Source: Bifidobacterium mizhiense (lineage in GTDB: Bacteria; Actinomycetota; Actinomycetes; Actinomycetales; Bifidobacteriaceae). Taken from it: 64,000 nucleotides of DNA. The stretch is taken from the NCBI RefSeq assembly GCF_020884755.1, contig NZ_BPWE01000007.1, positions 1 through 64,000 of the forward strand, written 5' to 3'. This document shows positions 36,224-45,260 of this stretch, one piece after another; positions within the stretch are counted from its first letter, which is position 1; each line of letters begins with the position of its first letter. A model generated the notes under the pieces. The model did no database searches and was not told where the DNA came from. It worked only from the letters and a program-made list of their open reading frames with translations. Position numbers and translations under genes: made by a program.

Positions 36224-36991
36224 ATGAATCGAGAACACGTCCTCGGGGGAGTGACGTGGACGCCTACCACTGCCCATGGCGCCAGCCGCACCCTCAGAGC
36301 TACAACAAAGCCGCCAGGCCGAGCACCACTCGCCGACACCGCTCAACAGTGGCCCGGACCACCAGCCGGAGCAGCGCCGATGCGCACCCGCGGCCGTCCT
36401 CCTACGACCGAACTTGGGGCCCTGACCCCCGAACCCAAACCGCTGCCCAGTCTGATCCAAACCGGAGACCTGCCTGGCCCGCTCAGCCTCAGTCTGTTGG
36501 TGAATGAGGGGATCGTAACCTGTCTGGACCGATCCTGCTGCTACCTGAACGAACAGGCGGATGGCCTCTACGGCCGCGCCTCCATCGTCATGCCCATGGT
36601 GCCTTATGGCGCAGCAGCATGCGGCGGACTGGCGCTCTGGATATGGATCAACGGCCGTTTCCCCGATGCACTGGACATCATCTCCAACTCCCACTTCCGC
36701 ACGCCGGTTCACGGCAGGCCTCTGCATCCCCACCAGCGACAGCTGGATGCCCGCTATCTGATGAAGCTGGGGAAACTTTGGGTGACTTCGCCGCTCTGGA
36801 CGGCCTGTGATCTGGCCTGCGACCCCTCGGGCCGGTGCAACGGAGAGGAGACCATGGCGGTCCTGCATGAGCTCATGGAGCGATATCAGGTCAGCTGCGG
36901 ATCCTGCGAGGCGCTTCTGTCCTCCAACCCCCGCTGGCCAGGCCACGCTCAAGGGCTGGAGACCATAAGAAGACTCAAGGCGATCCTATGA
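36224..36991 (+). CDS. AbiEi/DUF559-like protein of unknown function
   Basis: 255 residues. The first ~85 are Pro/Arg/Thr-rich and probably disordered. The rest resembles the AbiEi-antitoxin or DUF559 N-terminal region: a poorly conserved start (LSLSLLVNEGIVTCL), YGAAACGGLALW in the place of the usual Gly-Ala-rich helix, and LWVTSPLWTACDLACD matching the common VTSPxRTxxDLA stretch. Several Cys residues (CLDRSCC, CDLAC, CGSCE) are unusual. No toxin of the AbiEii type is adjacent, so an antitoxin role is doubtful. No ribosome site precedes ATG 36224; a TACAGT box 6 bases upstream hints at a leaderless transcript. Its stop overlaps the LRV gene start. Confidence 0.6.
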   Translation: MNREHVLGGVTWTPTTAHGASRTLRATTKPPGRAPLADTAQQWPGPPAGAAPMRTRGRPPTTELGALTPEPKPLPSLIQTGDLPGPLSLSLLVNEGIVTCLDRSCCYLNEQADGLYGRASIVMPMVPYGAAACGGLALWIWINGRFPDALDIISNSHFRTPVHGRPLHPHQRQLDARYLMKLGKLWVTSPLWTACDLACDPSGRCNGEETMAVLHELMERYQVSCGSCEALLSSNPRWPGHAQGLETIRRLKAIL

Positions 36992-37404
36992 GTCTGCCAA
37001 TGAAGGGTGGCCGAGGTACGCACGGCCATCGTGGATCCTCCGCCACTGAACGCATAGCCCGGCTCATGACTGCCATCAGCAGCCGGTCGCGATCCTTGGC
37101 AGAAGACGGTTCGAGCCAAGACGATCCCCATAGCATCCAACCGACGGCCGAGATGCGCGCCCCGCCACCAGAGCCTCCCCTGGTGCCCACCGCACTGATG
37201 GCCACAGACCCCGCGACCGACCCGAGCATCCTCTGGGCCATCGCCCGGGAGGAGCCTCAGCTGCGCCGGTGGCTGGTGGCCAATCCCGCCGCCTCACCAG
37301 CACTGCTGGAGACCATCTCCCAGTTGGGCGGGCCCGGTGTGCGCAGGGCACTGGAGGTACTGCTGGATGAAGGCAATGGAAATCAGTCCCCCTTATCCTC
37401 TTGA
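36988..37404 (+). CDS. Variant leucine-rich repeat (LRV)-like small protein
   Basis: 138 residues. The first ~65 are polar and low-complexity. Residues ~70-130 read DPATDPSILWAIAREEPQLRRWLVANPAASP... with two copies of the helical LRV-type pattern (DPxxDPxxLxxIAxxxPxLRxxLVxNPAxSPxLLExI). LRV modules mediate protein contacts. The ATG overlaps the previous stop (ATGA at 36988), so it is co-translated with the AbiEi-like protein and the two probably interact. The gene end overlaps the convergent rsmI end by 22 bases. The function is unknown. Confidence 0.65.
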   Translation: MSLPMKGGRGTHGHRGSSATERIARLMTAISSRSRSLAEDGSSQDDPHSIQPTAEMRAPPPEPPLVPTALMATDPATDPSILWAIAREEPQLRRWLVANPAASPALLETISQLGGPGVRRALEVLLDEGNGNQSPLSS

Positions 37405-38345
37405 ACAGCCAAGGCATAGATCCGCTTGCGATTGGGCAGGCTGCCATCAGCCAGGGGGTGTTCGGCAGTTACCCGGGCGATGGCCTCCTTGAGCCGCAAG
37501 CCCTCGGTGCGGGCCAGATCACGCGCCAGAACCGCCAGCCGCCGATCATCCATGGCCTCAGGATCGTTGCGCCTGGCCTCCAAGGCGGATGCACCAGCCA
37601 CGACCAGGACCATCTCTCCCCGGGGAGGGTCCTCCTGCAGGGAACGCACAATTTCGCCGACTGTGCCCCGCCGAATCTGTTCATGTTCCTTGGTCAGCTC
37701 CCGGCAGAGGGCCATGAGCCTGTCGGGGCCGAAGACCTCCTGAAGGTCCTGCATAGCCTGATCAATGCGGTGGGGCGTCTCGTAGAAGACCATGGTCCGC
37801 TCCTCGCTGCGTAGGGTGCGCAGATGCCGCAACCGCTCCTGGTGTCGACGGGGAAGAAACCCCTCATAGCAGAAGCGGTCGGTCGGCAGTCCGGAGAGGG
37901 CCAGGGCATCCAGCACGGCGCTGGGGCCAGGGGCACAGGTGACCGGTATGCCTCGCTCAATGGCCCGCCTGACAATGGCCATGCCCGGATCGTTAATGGT
38001 GGGCATGCCCGCATCTGAGACCACCAGCGCGCAGGCTCCGTCACGCACCTGATCCAGGATGGGATCAGCCATTCGCCGCTCGTTATGATCGTGATAGGCC
38101 ATAACCCTGCCGCCTACGCGCACCCCCAAACGATTGGCCAGATCATAGAGCCGCCGCGTGTCCTCTGCTGCCACCAGATCCGCCGACTGCAGGAGCTCCA
38201 CCAAGCGTGTCGAGGCATCGGCGACATTGCCGATAGGCGTGGCCGCCAGCACCACTGTTCCACGTGAAACACCGGGTGAAATCGACCCTGCATGGCTTTC
38301 TCCACCCTGTATATGTCCATCGCTCCGGCCATTCATGCTGCTCAT
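37383..38345 (-). CDS. rsmI: 16S rRNA (cytidine1402-2'-O)-methyltransferase
   Basis: 320 residues from ATG 38345; 38336 is an alternative. ATPIGNVADAS, SADLVAAEDTRRLYDL, VSDAGMPTINDPG and ETPHRIDQAMQDL are the RsmI signatures (tetrapyrrole-methylase fold). It 2'-O-methylates C1402 in the decoding centre of 16S rRNA, with S-adenosylmethionine as donor. The first ~40 residues are a nonconserved extension. On the minus strand a CATACT box stands 6 bases before the ATG with ATGTCA 17 bases further up, suggesting a leaderless mRNA. It is divergent from the mannosyltransferase gene, only 28 bases apart. Confidence 0.93.
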   Translation of the reverse strand: MSSMNGRSDGHIQGGESHAGSISPGVSRGTVVLAATPIGNVADASTRLVELLQSADLVAAEDTRRLYDLANRLGVRVGGRVMAYHDHNERRMADPILDQVRDGACALVVSDAGMPTINDPGMAIVRRAIERGIPVTCAPGPSAVLDALALSGLPTDRFCYEGFLPRRHQERLRHLRTLRSEERTMVFYETPHRIDQAMQDLQEVFGPDRLMALCRELTKEHEQIRRGTVGEIVRSLQEDPPRGEMVLVVAGASALEARRNDPEAMDDRRLAVLARDLARTEGLRLKEAIARVTAEHPLADGSLPNRKRIYALAVQEDKGD

Positions 38346-38373
38346 GCCTTCAGTATGGCCTAATCTAGGGGTG

Positions 38374-40116
38374 ATGACATCTTTGGCAGGGCTTTCTTCG
38401 CAGCATCGCTCCTCCAGACACGGCAGGCACGCCGCCCACCGGTCCGGTCGCCCTGTCATGCTGTCCATCTTCAGCAGGCCCAAGGGTCACCATACTAAAC
38501 GAGGAATCTCGATACCCCGGTTCTCCCGACGGCAGAGCAGCTGGCTGGCCTGCATACTCATGGCTCTTCTGGGAGGGCTTCTGCGGTTTGTACGGCTGGG
38601 CAGCCCTCGGGCCATCGTCTTCGACGAAACTTATTACGTCAAAGACGCCTGGACTATGCTGATGACCGGCGAACCGCGCAACTGGCCGAAAAAAGCCGGC
38701 CCCCTTGACCTTCCCATCGACCAGATCTTTGCCCAGGGGCATACAAGCGACTGGCTGCCCCAGGCCGAATACGTGGTTCACCCGCCGGTGGGCAAGTGGT
38801 GCATCGCCTTGGGTCTCAAACTGTTCGGCGGAGCCGGGAACCCCTTCGCCTGGCGGGTGGCAACTGCCCTGGCGGGCACCATAGCCATCCTGCTGCTCTG
38901 CCGAGTAGCCCTGCGCCTCTTCCACAACCTGCCCATCGCCCTAACAGCCGGCTTCCTCATGGCTATCGATGGCCTGGGCATCGTTATGAGCCGTACCGGC
39001 CTGCTCGACAACTTCGTCATGATCTTCGTCCTGGGAGCCTGGCTGTGTCTGATGGGCCATCGGGACTGGGCTCGAGCCAGGCTGCGACAATCCTGGGCCA
39101 AGGATCAAGCTGATTTCCGCCTGCACTACCGGGTGAAGATCATTCAGCCACAGGGACAGCAAGGACAGAACAGCCGCGTTGAACTGCCTGTGGCCACTAC
39201 CGGCCCCTTCATCGCCTGGTCCTGGTGGCGGACAGGAGCCGCCCTGCTCCTGGGCCTGGCCACCGGCACCAAGTGGTCAGGCGCCTACTTCTTCGCTGTC
39301 TTCGCCCTGATTTCGGTGCTCTGGGATGGCTGGGAGCGCCATCAGGCAGGATACGGATCCTGGTTGCAGAGCGCCGTGTTCAGGGACGGACTGCCGGCGG
39401 CCCTGCTTATGATCCCTGTCTGGGCAGGCACCTATCTGGCCTCCTGGACGGGATGGTTCCTGCATAGCGATTCCTTCATGCACAATTGGGCGGCCCAGCA
39501 CCCGGGCCAGGGCCTGACCTGGCTGCCGGAGGGGCTGCGGTCCCTAGCTGAATACCACCGGCAGATGTGGCACTTCCACACCACCCTGCATACCCGCCAC
39601 CCATACATGGCCAACCCCCTGACCTGGCCCCTGCAGATCAGGCCCACCAGCTTCTACTGGCAGAAGATCACAGGCTTCCCAGGCTTGTGCGGACTGGCCA
39701 AGGATTCCCCCTGTGTGGCTGCCGTCACATCCTTGGGCAATCCCCTGACCTGGTGGTTGGGCAGCATCTGCATGATCCTGGCTATCTTCATCGCTGTCGT
39801 GGTCAAGCACGGAGATTGGCGGATCTGGGGGGTCTTGGCAGGCATGTTGGCCGGCTGGTTGCCCTGGATCCAATACATGAACCGGACCACCTTCACTTTC
39901 TATTCCATCGTCATCCTGCCCTGGATGATCCTGGCAATCTGCTATGTGGTCAACTGGCTACGGCAGAATTCGGACAGCATCCTCTACCGGCAGACCATGA
40001 TCATGGGCCTGACCCTGCTAGGCCTGACCTCCGTCTTCTTCTACCCGCTGTGGACCGCCATGCCCATCCCCTATGACTTCTGGCGCATGCACATGTGGCT
40101 GTCCAGCTGGATCTAA
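38374..40116 (+). CDS. Protein O-mannosyltransferase, GT39 family
   Basis: About 580 residues with ~10-11 membrane segments. The first outer loop carries FDETYYVKDAWTMLMTGEPRNWP, whose Asp-Glu pair is the conserved catalytic site of PMT enzymes, and VVHPPVGKWCIALGLKLFG follows. It transfers mannose from polyprenyl-phosphate mannose to Ser/Thr of exported proteins at the membrane. The N-terminus is uncertain: ATG 38374 or 38458, both without a good ribosome site; the first ~45 residues are basic and cytoplasmic. The pairing with rsmI in divergent orientation is common in actinobacteria. Confidence 0.88.
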   Translation: MTSLAGLSSQHRSSRHGRHAAHRSGRPVMLSIFSRPKGHHTKRGISIPRFSRRQSSWLACILMALLGGLLRFVRLGSPRAIVFDETYYVKDAWTMLMTGEPRNWPKKAGPLDLPIDQIFAQGHTSDWLPQAEYVVHPPVGKWCIALGLKLFGGAGNPFAWRVATALAGTIAILLLCRVALRLFHNLPIALTAGFLMAIDGLGIVMSRTGLLDNFVMIFVLGAWLCLMGHRDWARARLRQSWAKDQADFRLHYRVKIIQPQGQQGQNSRVELPVATTGPFIAWSWWRTGAALLLGLATGTKWSGAYFFAVFALISVLWDGWERHQAGYGSWLQSAVFRDGLPAALLMIPVWAGTYLASWTGWFLHSDSFMHNWAAQHPGQGLTWLPEGLRSLAEYHRQMWHFHTTLHTRHPYMANPLTWPLQIRPTSFYWQKITGFPGLCGLAKDSPCVAAVTSLGNPLTWWLGSICMILAIFIAVVVKHGDWRIWGVLAGMLAGWLPWIQYMNRTTFTFYSIVILPWMILAICYVVNWLRQNSDSILYRQTMIMGLTLLGLTSVFFYPLWTAMPIPYDFWRMHMWLSSWI

Positions 40117-40181
40117 GACAAAGAAAGCAGCCGGACAGGGATGCCCGACCGCCTTGCAGTAACCTTTGTATGCCGTCTTGC

Positions 40182-41576
40182 TCAGACTACGCGATCATGG
40201 ATGATCTGTGCGTACCGCAGACCGGAATCCTTCCAGATCCTCTCCTGGGTGCCATAGTCGACCCTGATCAGCCCAAAACGCTTGGTGTAGCCCAGGGCCC
40301 ACTCAAAGTTGTCCAGCAGGGACCAGGCGAAGTAACCGGTCACCCGGGCCCCTTCATGGATGGCCCGGGCCACAGCACGCAGGTGCTCCTCCAGATAGGC
40401 CACCCGCTGGGGATCGTGCACCCCTTTACCTCCAGGGAAAGATGGATCCGAGCTGACCTGGTCCTCCCAGGCGGATCCGTTCTCAGTGATCATAAGATCC
40501 AGCTTGGGAAAACGCTCGGAGACTTCCATAAGCAGGTCGGTCAGCCCCTGAGGCTCCTGGTTCCAGCCCATGGCGGTCAACGGTCCCTGAGGAGGCAGAG
40601 TCTCGACCATATCCTGGGCGGGCATGGGGTTGCGCTCGGAACCAGCGCCGTTTCGACCCCTCACGTGGTTGGTTGAATAGTAGTTGATGCCCAGCACGTC
40701 CAAGGGCTGATGGATCTGTTCCAGATCACCGTCACGGACGAAGCTCCAGTCAGTGAGGCCCTCGGCGGCATCATGGATGCGTTGGTCATAGGTGCCGGCA
40801 AGCATGGGGCCCAGCCAGACCTCGTTGGCGAACAGGTCAGCACGGGTCTTGGCCGCCAGATCCGCGGGATCGTCGCTATCGGCCCGGTTGACCTGCAGGT
40901 TCAGGGTCACCGATATGCGCGCCCTGTCACCCAGCTCGGCACGGATGGCCTGGGCTCCCAGCCCGTGAGCGAGATTCAGATGATGAACCGCTGCCAGGGC
41001 CTGCCCGTAGTCGCAGATACCTGGAGCATGGCCGCCATTGCCGTAGCCCAGATAGGCCGAGCACCAAGGTTCGTTCAGGGTTGTCCAGGTCTGGACCCGA
41101 TCGCCCAGAGCCTTGGCCAGGACAGCTGCATAGTCGGCATATCGTTGGGCGGTGTCGCGGTTGGCCCAGCCTCCAGCCTCCTGCAGGTACTGGGGCAGAT
41201 CCCAGTGGTAGAGGGTGACGACAGGCTTGATGCCGTTTTCCAGTAGCATATCCAGCACCCGCCGGTAGTGGTCCAGGCCAGCCTGGTTGATGGCGCTGCC
41301 TGCCTGGGGCACAATACGAGGCCAGGCCACAGACAGCCGGTAGGCTCCCACCCCCATCCGCTTCATCAGAGCAATGTCCTCTGGGTAGCGGTGATACTGG
41401 TCACAGGCGACATCGCCATTGGATCCATCCGCTATTTTTCCTGGCTGCCTACAGTAAACGTCCCAGATGGAGTCTTCCCTGCCATCCTCGTGCGCCGCAC
41501 CCTCTACCTGGAAGGATGCCGTTGCCGTGCCCCAGGTGAAGTCCTCGGGGAAGGCGAGTCGTTCGTCGTTGACCAT
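40182..41576 (-). CDS. GH1 beta-glucosidase (or related beta-glycosidase)
   Basis: 464 residues, no signal peptide. FPEDFTWGTATASFQVEGA is the GH1 N-terminal signature. The acid/base is Glu169 in TLNEP and the nucleophile is Glu365 in MITENGSAW. WALGYTKRFGLIRVDY at the C-terminus lacks the phosphate-binding pattern of 6-phospho-beta-glycosidases, so plain beta-glucosides (cellobiose, plant glycosides) are expected. GAGGAG before ATG 41576 fixes the start. It stands alone, divergent from dedA; no transporter or regulator is next to it. Confidence 0.93.
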   Translation of the reverse strand: MVNDERLAFPEDFTWGTATASFQVEGAAHEDGREDSIWDVYCRQPGKIADGSNGDVACDQYHRYPEDIALMKRMGVGAYRLSVAWPRIVPQAGSAINQAGLDHYRRVLDMLLENGIKPVVTLYHWDLPQYLQEAGGWANRDTAQRYADYAAVLAKALGDRVQTWTTLNEPWCSAYLGYGNGGHAPGICDYGQALAAVHHLNLAHGLGAQAIRAELGDRARISVTLNLQVNRADSDDPADLAAKTRADLFANEVWLGPMLAGTYDQRIHDAAEGLTDWSFVRDGDLEQIHQPLDVLGINYYSTNHVRGRNGAGSERNPMPAQDMVETLPPQGPLTAMGWNQEPQGLTDLLMEVSERFPKLDLMITENGSAWEDQVSSDPSFPGGKGVHDPQRVAYLEEHLRAVARAIHEGARVTGYFAWSLLDNFEWALGYTKRFGLIRVDYGTQERIWKDSGLRYAQIIHDRVV

Positions 41577-41773
41577 ATGTCCACTCCTCAATTGTGTGAC
41601 CCTTCCCGCCTATCTTCGCACAGGTGGGCCGACGACAGGACCGTGGCCGACTGCCGATAGGTTGTGTTGTCCTCGCAAGGAATCAGACCGGGGAGTGCCG
41701 GGTGCCAAGGCCAGCTTGTTAAAGTATGTCTCGGTTTCGGAAAAGCACACATCGACGGAATGGAACACGATTC

Positions 41774-42457
41774 ATGGGGTTCGTCAACTGGTTGATACAC
41801 CTGCTCAAGGATCCGCGCAGCGCCATCGCGAGCTGGATCGCCATGGGGCTGGTGCCGACCTACGGGTTCATCTTCCTGATCATCTTCATCGAAACAGGCG
41901 TGGTTTTCATGCCCTTCCTGCCGGGCGACTCCCTGCTCTTCGCCGCCGGCGTCTTCGCCCATGACCCATCCAGCGGCATGGCCCTGGACGTGCTCCTGCC
42001 CGTCGTCTGGCTGGCCCCCATCCTGGGCGATCAAAGCAACTACTTCATCGGGCACTTCTTCGGCCGTGCCATCGTCCGTTCAGGGCGCGTGAAGTCACTG
42101 ACCCCCGAACGAATCGCCAAGACCGAGGGCCTGATCGACAAGTGGGGCCCTCTGGCCGTGGTCCTGGGACGCTTCCTCCCCTTCATCAGGACCTTCATGC
42201 CTTTCATTTCAGGCATCTCCGGAATGCGGTGGCGGCGCTTCACTCCCTTCAGTGTGCTAGGCGGCTTGGTATGGTCAAGTCTCTTCACCCTCCTGGGCTA
42301 CTTCTTCGGCGGCATCCCCGCAGTCCAGCAGCATTTTGAGCTGGTCATCATCCTGATCCTGGTCATCTCGGTCCTGCCCACGGTCATTGGCCTGCTCAAG
42401 GCAAAGTTCGGCCGCAAGAAGGCTTCCGCCGAAGAAACCAGCGCCAAGGCAGACTGA
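41774..42457 (+). CDS. DedA-family membrane protein
   Basis: 227 residues with about five hydrophobic segments. The DedA/SNARE-associated motifs are seen: FIETGVVFMPFLPGDSLLFAAG and, in the second half, GRFLPFIRTFMPFISGISGMRWRRF with the conserved Arg residues. DedA proteins flip undecaprenyl phosphate or phospholipids or help membrane homeostasis. A Lys/Glu-rich tail (KFGRKKASAEETSAKAD) is cytoplasmic. ATG 41774 is chosen with a weak GGAA upstream; an in-frame ATG at 41726 is possible. Confidence 0.88.
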   Translation: MGFVNWLIHLLKDPRSAIASWIAMGLVPTYGFIFLIIFIETGVVFMPFLPGDSLLFAAGVFAHDPSSGMALDVLLPVVWLAPILGDQSNYFIGHFFGRAIVRSGRVKSLTPERIAKTEGLIDKWGPLAVVLGRFLPFIRTFMPFISGISGMRWRRFTPFSVLGGLVWSSLFTLLGYFFGGIPAVQQHFELVIILILVISVLPTVIGLLKAKFGRKKASAEETSAKAD

Positions 42458-42540
42458 TACCTGGCCTGAGATATTTTGCGTTTGGCCAGGGCACGCGCTA
42501 AAGTAAGCTTCTGTTGTTCGGCTACGGTCGGGCAACGAAT

Positions 42541-42613
42541 GGGGCTGTAGCTCAGTTGGTAGAGCGCTTCGTTCGCATCGAAGAGGTCGGGGTTTCGACT
42601 ACCCTCAGCTCCA
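42541..42613 (+). tRNA. tRNA-Ala (anticodon CGC)
   Basis: Cloverleaf is complete: acceptor GGGGCTG with CAGCTCC, D arm GCTC-AGTTGGTA-GAGC, anticodon stem CTTCG/CGAAG with loop TTCGCAT (anticodon CGC, reads GCG), T loop TTCGACT, discriminator A. The CCA end is not fully encoded. A possible promoter is TTTGCG (42475-42480), 18 bases, TAAAGT (42499-42504). Confidence 0.95.
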
Positions 42614-42708
42614 CAGTGTCGAGATACTTTTTTCTTCTTTTCTATGCTGTTTCGCTACATCGCAATCGCTCTTCTGCCAGGATCAATCAGGCAATTTTAA
42701 AAGCAAGA

Positions 42709-42729
42709 ACCCTGGCGCACGGCCAGGGT
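42709..42729 (-). terminator. Terminator downstream of the DEAD-box helicase gene
   Basis: ACCCTGGC and GCCAGGGT form a perfect 8-bp stem with a 5-base loop. On the minus strand TTCTTGCTTTT follows. It lies 97 bases after the helicase stop codon. Confidence 0.75.
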
Positions 42730-42825
42730 CAGATTGAACTGCAATTCCTCGTCATACCTCAGAGAGGCTTCATCGAAGCCGACAACCACGATGGACGTAT
42801 TGCTGGAAACACGCCCATCAGTGGA

Positions 42826-44490
42826 TCAACGCTTGGAGGCAGAGCGGAAGGGGTTGTCATCGCGACGATGATGACGATGACCACGGCGGAATCCGCGACG
42901 GTCTGCGTCAAAACGAGAGCCAGCACGGCCGTTGCCACGGCCATGGTCGTGACCATGGGTCCGCTCGCTGCTGCCGGAATGACGATGGCCTCTGGTCCGG
43001 CCGTCCAAGGGGCCATCCTCACGATCGAATACCGGTCGGTCACCTGACCGCCGGGAGCGGTAAGGCCGACGGTCCCGATCTCGGCCCGCAGCCCTAGCCT
43101 GGCCGCCGCGATCGAAATGCCTGTCCGACCGGGAACGATTCCGATGTCCGCTTCGGCCGCCACGGCCTCCACGGGCAGAACGGTCCCCCGAGGTCTGCGG
43201 CTGCTCGGCTTGCAAGGACCAGCCGTGCACCGGCTTGGCCACAGGCCCTACGAGTTCGGTAACCTCGGGCGAATCGGCGGTCACCTGAACCGGTTTGGCA
43301 TCGATATGGGCCATGCGTAGCATCCGCCTGGTGTCGCGCCACTGGTCAGGCAGAACCACGGTGACCACGTCGCCGGAACGGCCGGCCCGGGCCGTACGCC
43401 CTGACCGATGCAGGAAGGACTTGGGATCGGCTGGTGGATCCACCTGAACCACAAGGTCCACATCGCTGATGTCCACGCCGCGGGCGGCCACGTCGGTAGC
43501 TACCAGGACCTTCACCTCGCCCCGGGAGAAAGCCCCCAGGTTGCGATCACGCTGGTTCTGAGAAAGGTTGCCGTGCAGCTGTGCTGCCGGGATGCCATTG
43601 TCGATCAGGTTTTTGGCCAGCTTTTTGGCCTGGAACTTGGTCCGGGTGAAGAGAATCCGGCGTCCTGTGCCCGAGGCCAACTTGCGCACGAGATCATGCT
43701 TGGCAGCCTGGGTGGTGCGGAAGATGTGGTGGGTCATCAGATCCACATGCTGGGTGGCGGAATCCACCTCGTGAATCTTGGGATCCTTGAGGAAACGCTT
43801 GACCACGGCATCCACACCGTGATCCAGGGTGGCTGAGAAGAGCATGCGCTGACCGCCCGGGCGAACCTGGGCCAGAATCCGCTCCACGGCAGGCAGGAAG
43901 CCCATGTCGGCCATCTCGTCGGCCTCGTCCAACACGGCAATCTCCACATCCTCCAGGCTGAGCTTGTGCTGGCGGAGCAGATCCTCCAAGCGACCAGGGC
44001 AGGCCACCACGATCATGGCCCCGCGGCGAAGGGCATCGACCTGACGACCCTGGCCAACGCCGCCGTAGACGGTGCAGGTCCGCATGCCGTAGGCCTGGGC
44101 AAGGGGGTTGAGAACCTCGTCGATCTGATTGGCCAGCTCGCGGGTGGGAGCCAGAACAAGACCACGCGGACGGGGCAGACTGCCTGATCCGGCGGCATTC
44201 CCGCGGCCATGGCGAGCCCGCCATCCCTGGTCGGCAGCCAGCCGAGCCACCAGGGGGATGCTGAAGGCCAGGGTCTTACCGGAACCGGTCCGCCCCCGCC
44301 CCAGGATGTCACGGCCGGCCAGAGCATCGGGCAGGGTGTCGCGTTGGATGGGGAAGGCACTGGTCTTGCCGTCCTTGCGCAGGACACGAACCAAGGGTTC
44401 GGGCACCCCCAGCTGGTCAAAAGTCATAGGTTCTACAGCAGAATGGTCGGCATTGGACGAATTGGAATCGGGCATGGATGAAGCAGTCAC
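42826..44490 (-). CDS. DEAD-box ATP-dependent RNA helicase with RG-rich tail
   Basis: 554 residues. Motifs in order: Q-motif region FPIQRDTLPDAL, RTGSGKT (I), PTRELANQ (Ia), VLDEADEM (II), FSATL (III), and HRSGRTARAGR (VI) in the second RecA domain. The last ~140 residues are rich in Arg, Gly, Ser, His and Asp (RGGRGGRSGHRNRSRSDRHFDRGG), a disordered RNA-binding tail that can favour condensation. It unwinds RNA in ribosome assembly or decay. The GTG start at 44490 has GAAAGG 5 bases upstream. It is monocistronic and ends at a clear terminator. Confidence 0.93.
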   Translation of the reverse strand: MTASSMPDSNSSNADHSAVEPMTFDQLGVPEPLVRVLRKDGKTSAFPIQRDTLPDALAGRDILGRGRTGSGKTLAFSIPLVARLAADQGWRARHGRGNAAGSGSLPRPRGLVLAPTRELANQIDEVLNPLAQAYGMRTCTVYGGVGQGRQVDALRRGAMIVVACPGRLEDLLRQHKLSLEDVEIAVLDEADEMADMGFLPAVERILAQVRPGGQRMLFSATLDHGVDAVVKRFLKDPKIHEVDSATQHVDLMTHHIFRTTQAAKHDLVRKLASGTGRRILFTRTKFQAKKLAKNLIDNGIPAAQLHGNLSQNQRDRNLGAFSRGEVKVLVATDVAARGVDISDVDLVVQVDPPADPKSFLHRSGRTARAGRSGDVVTVVLPDQWRDTRRMLRMAHIDAKPVQVTADSPEVTELVGPVAKPVHGWSLQAEQPQTSGDRSARGGRGGRSGHRNRSRSDRHFDRGGQARAAGRDRDRRPYRSRRSGDRPVFDREDGPLDGRTRGHRHSGSSERTHGHDHGRGNGRAGSRFDADRRGFRRGHRHHRRDDNPFRSASKR

Positions 44491-44677
44491 AATGACCTTT
44501 CACAACAGGGAAGAAAACGGTACTGTCGGTCGACAGTTCGCGGGCCGCGTGCAAAGCAGAGAATGACGAATTTCGCGCAAGCGGTTTCCCCGTACTCAAA
44601 GCATTCAGGCGACGATCAGCCGCCGCTCTTGGGCGAGCGGCCAACCTGTACACCATAGCACAGGCCACTCACCTGTC

Positions 44678-45208
44678 TCAGGAGCGTACGCTCCAGACGA
44701 TCAGCGATTTGGACTCAGTCGGATCGGCCTCGTCATGCGTCGTGTCCTGCCGCCAGAGCCGAGCTCTGCTGGACCGCCTGACCTCGACAACCCGGCCGTC
44801 GGCAGCGGCGGCGAACATGCTGGACCCCTGTGACTGGTGGGAGCGGCGCAGCTGGCGCCTCAGTTGTCGATTCTCCTCGGCCAGGGCCAGAATCCTGGTC
44901 ACCCCGGCCAGGTTGATGGACTCGTCCTGGCTCAGATGCTGGGCCTGGCCCAACCGGTCCAGATCCCGCAGGGAGTACCGGCGCGCACCCCCCTCGGTCC
45001 GTTCCGGCACAATCAGACCCAACCGGTCATATTGGCGCAGGGTCTGCGGATGGATGTTGGCCAACTGCCCGACCTGGCCGACGCTGAAGACCGGCAACTC
45101 AATGTCCAAGCCGGCATCGTCGGCAGCATCCAGGCTGATGCGCCCGGCCACCAGACCGCGAGCGCAGGCCAGATAGATCCGCCTGGTCTCGGGATCCACC
45201 CTGACCAT
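44678..45208 (-). CDS. hspR: HspR, MerR-family heat-shock repressor
   Basis: 176 residues. The MerR-type HTH reads FSVGQVGQLANIHPQTLRQYDRLGLIVPERTEGGARRYSLRDLDRL, close to the HspR family. A Glu/Arg-rich coiled segment follows (LALAEENRQLRRQLRR). HspR binds HAIR elements together with DnaK and shuts the dnaK operon when chaperone is plentiful. A HAIR site is present before dnaK. AGGAG 8 bases before ATG 45208 supports the start. It is the last gene of dnaK-grpE-dnaJ-hspR. The N-terminal ~40 residues before the HTH are longer than in Streptomyces HspR. A GCCGCTC/GAGCGGC hairpin at 44622-44641 may end the operon. Confidence 0.93.
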   Translation of the reverse strand: MVRVDPETRRIYLACARGLVAGRISLDAADDAGLDIELPVFSVGQVGQLANIHPQTLRQYDRLGLIVPERTEGGARRYSLRDLDRLGQAQHLSQDESINLAGVTRILALAEENRQLRRQLRRSHQSQGSSMFAAAADGRVVEVRRSSRARLWRQDTTHDEADPTESKSLIVWSVRS

Positions 45209-45260
45209 GATCATCACTCCTCTCCGCTGTTCGTTCCGACTTGATCCGGCATCCGGATCG

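Noticed and set aside
42514..43047. Plus-strand open frame spanning tRNA-Ala and the helicase terminator
   Set aside because: It runs through a tRNA and a terminator and has no family resemblance.
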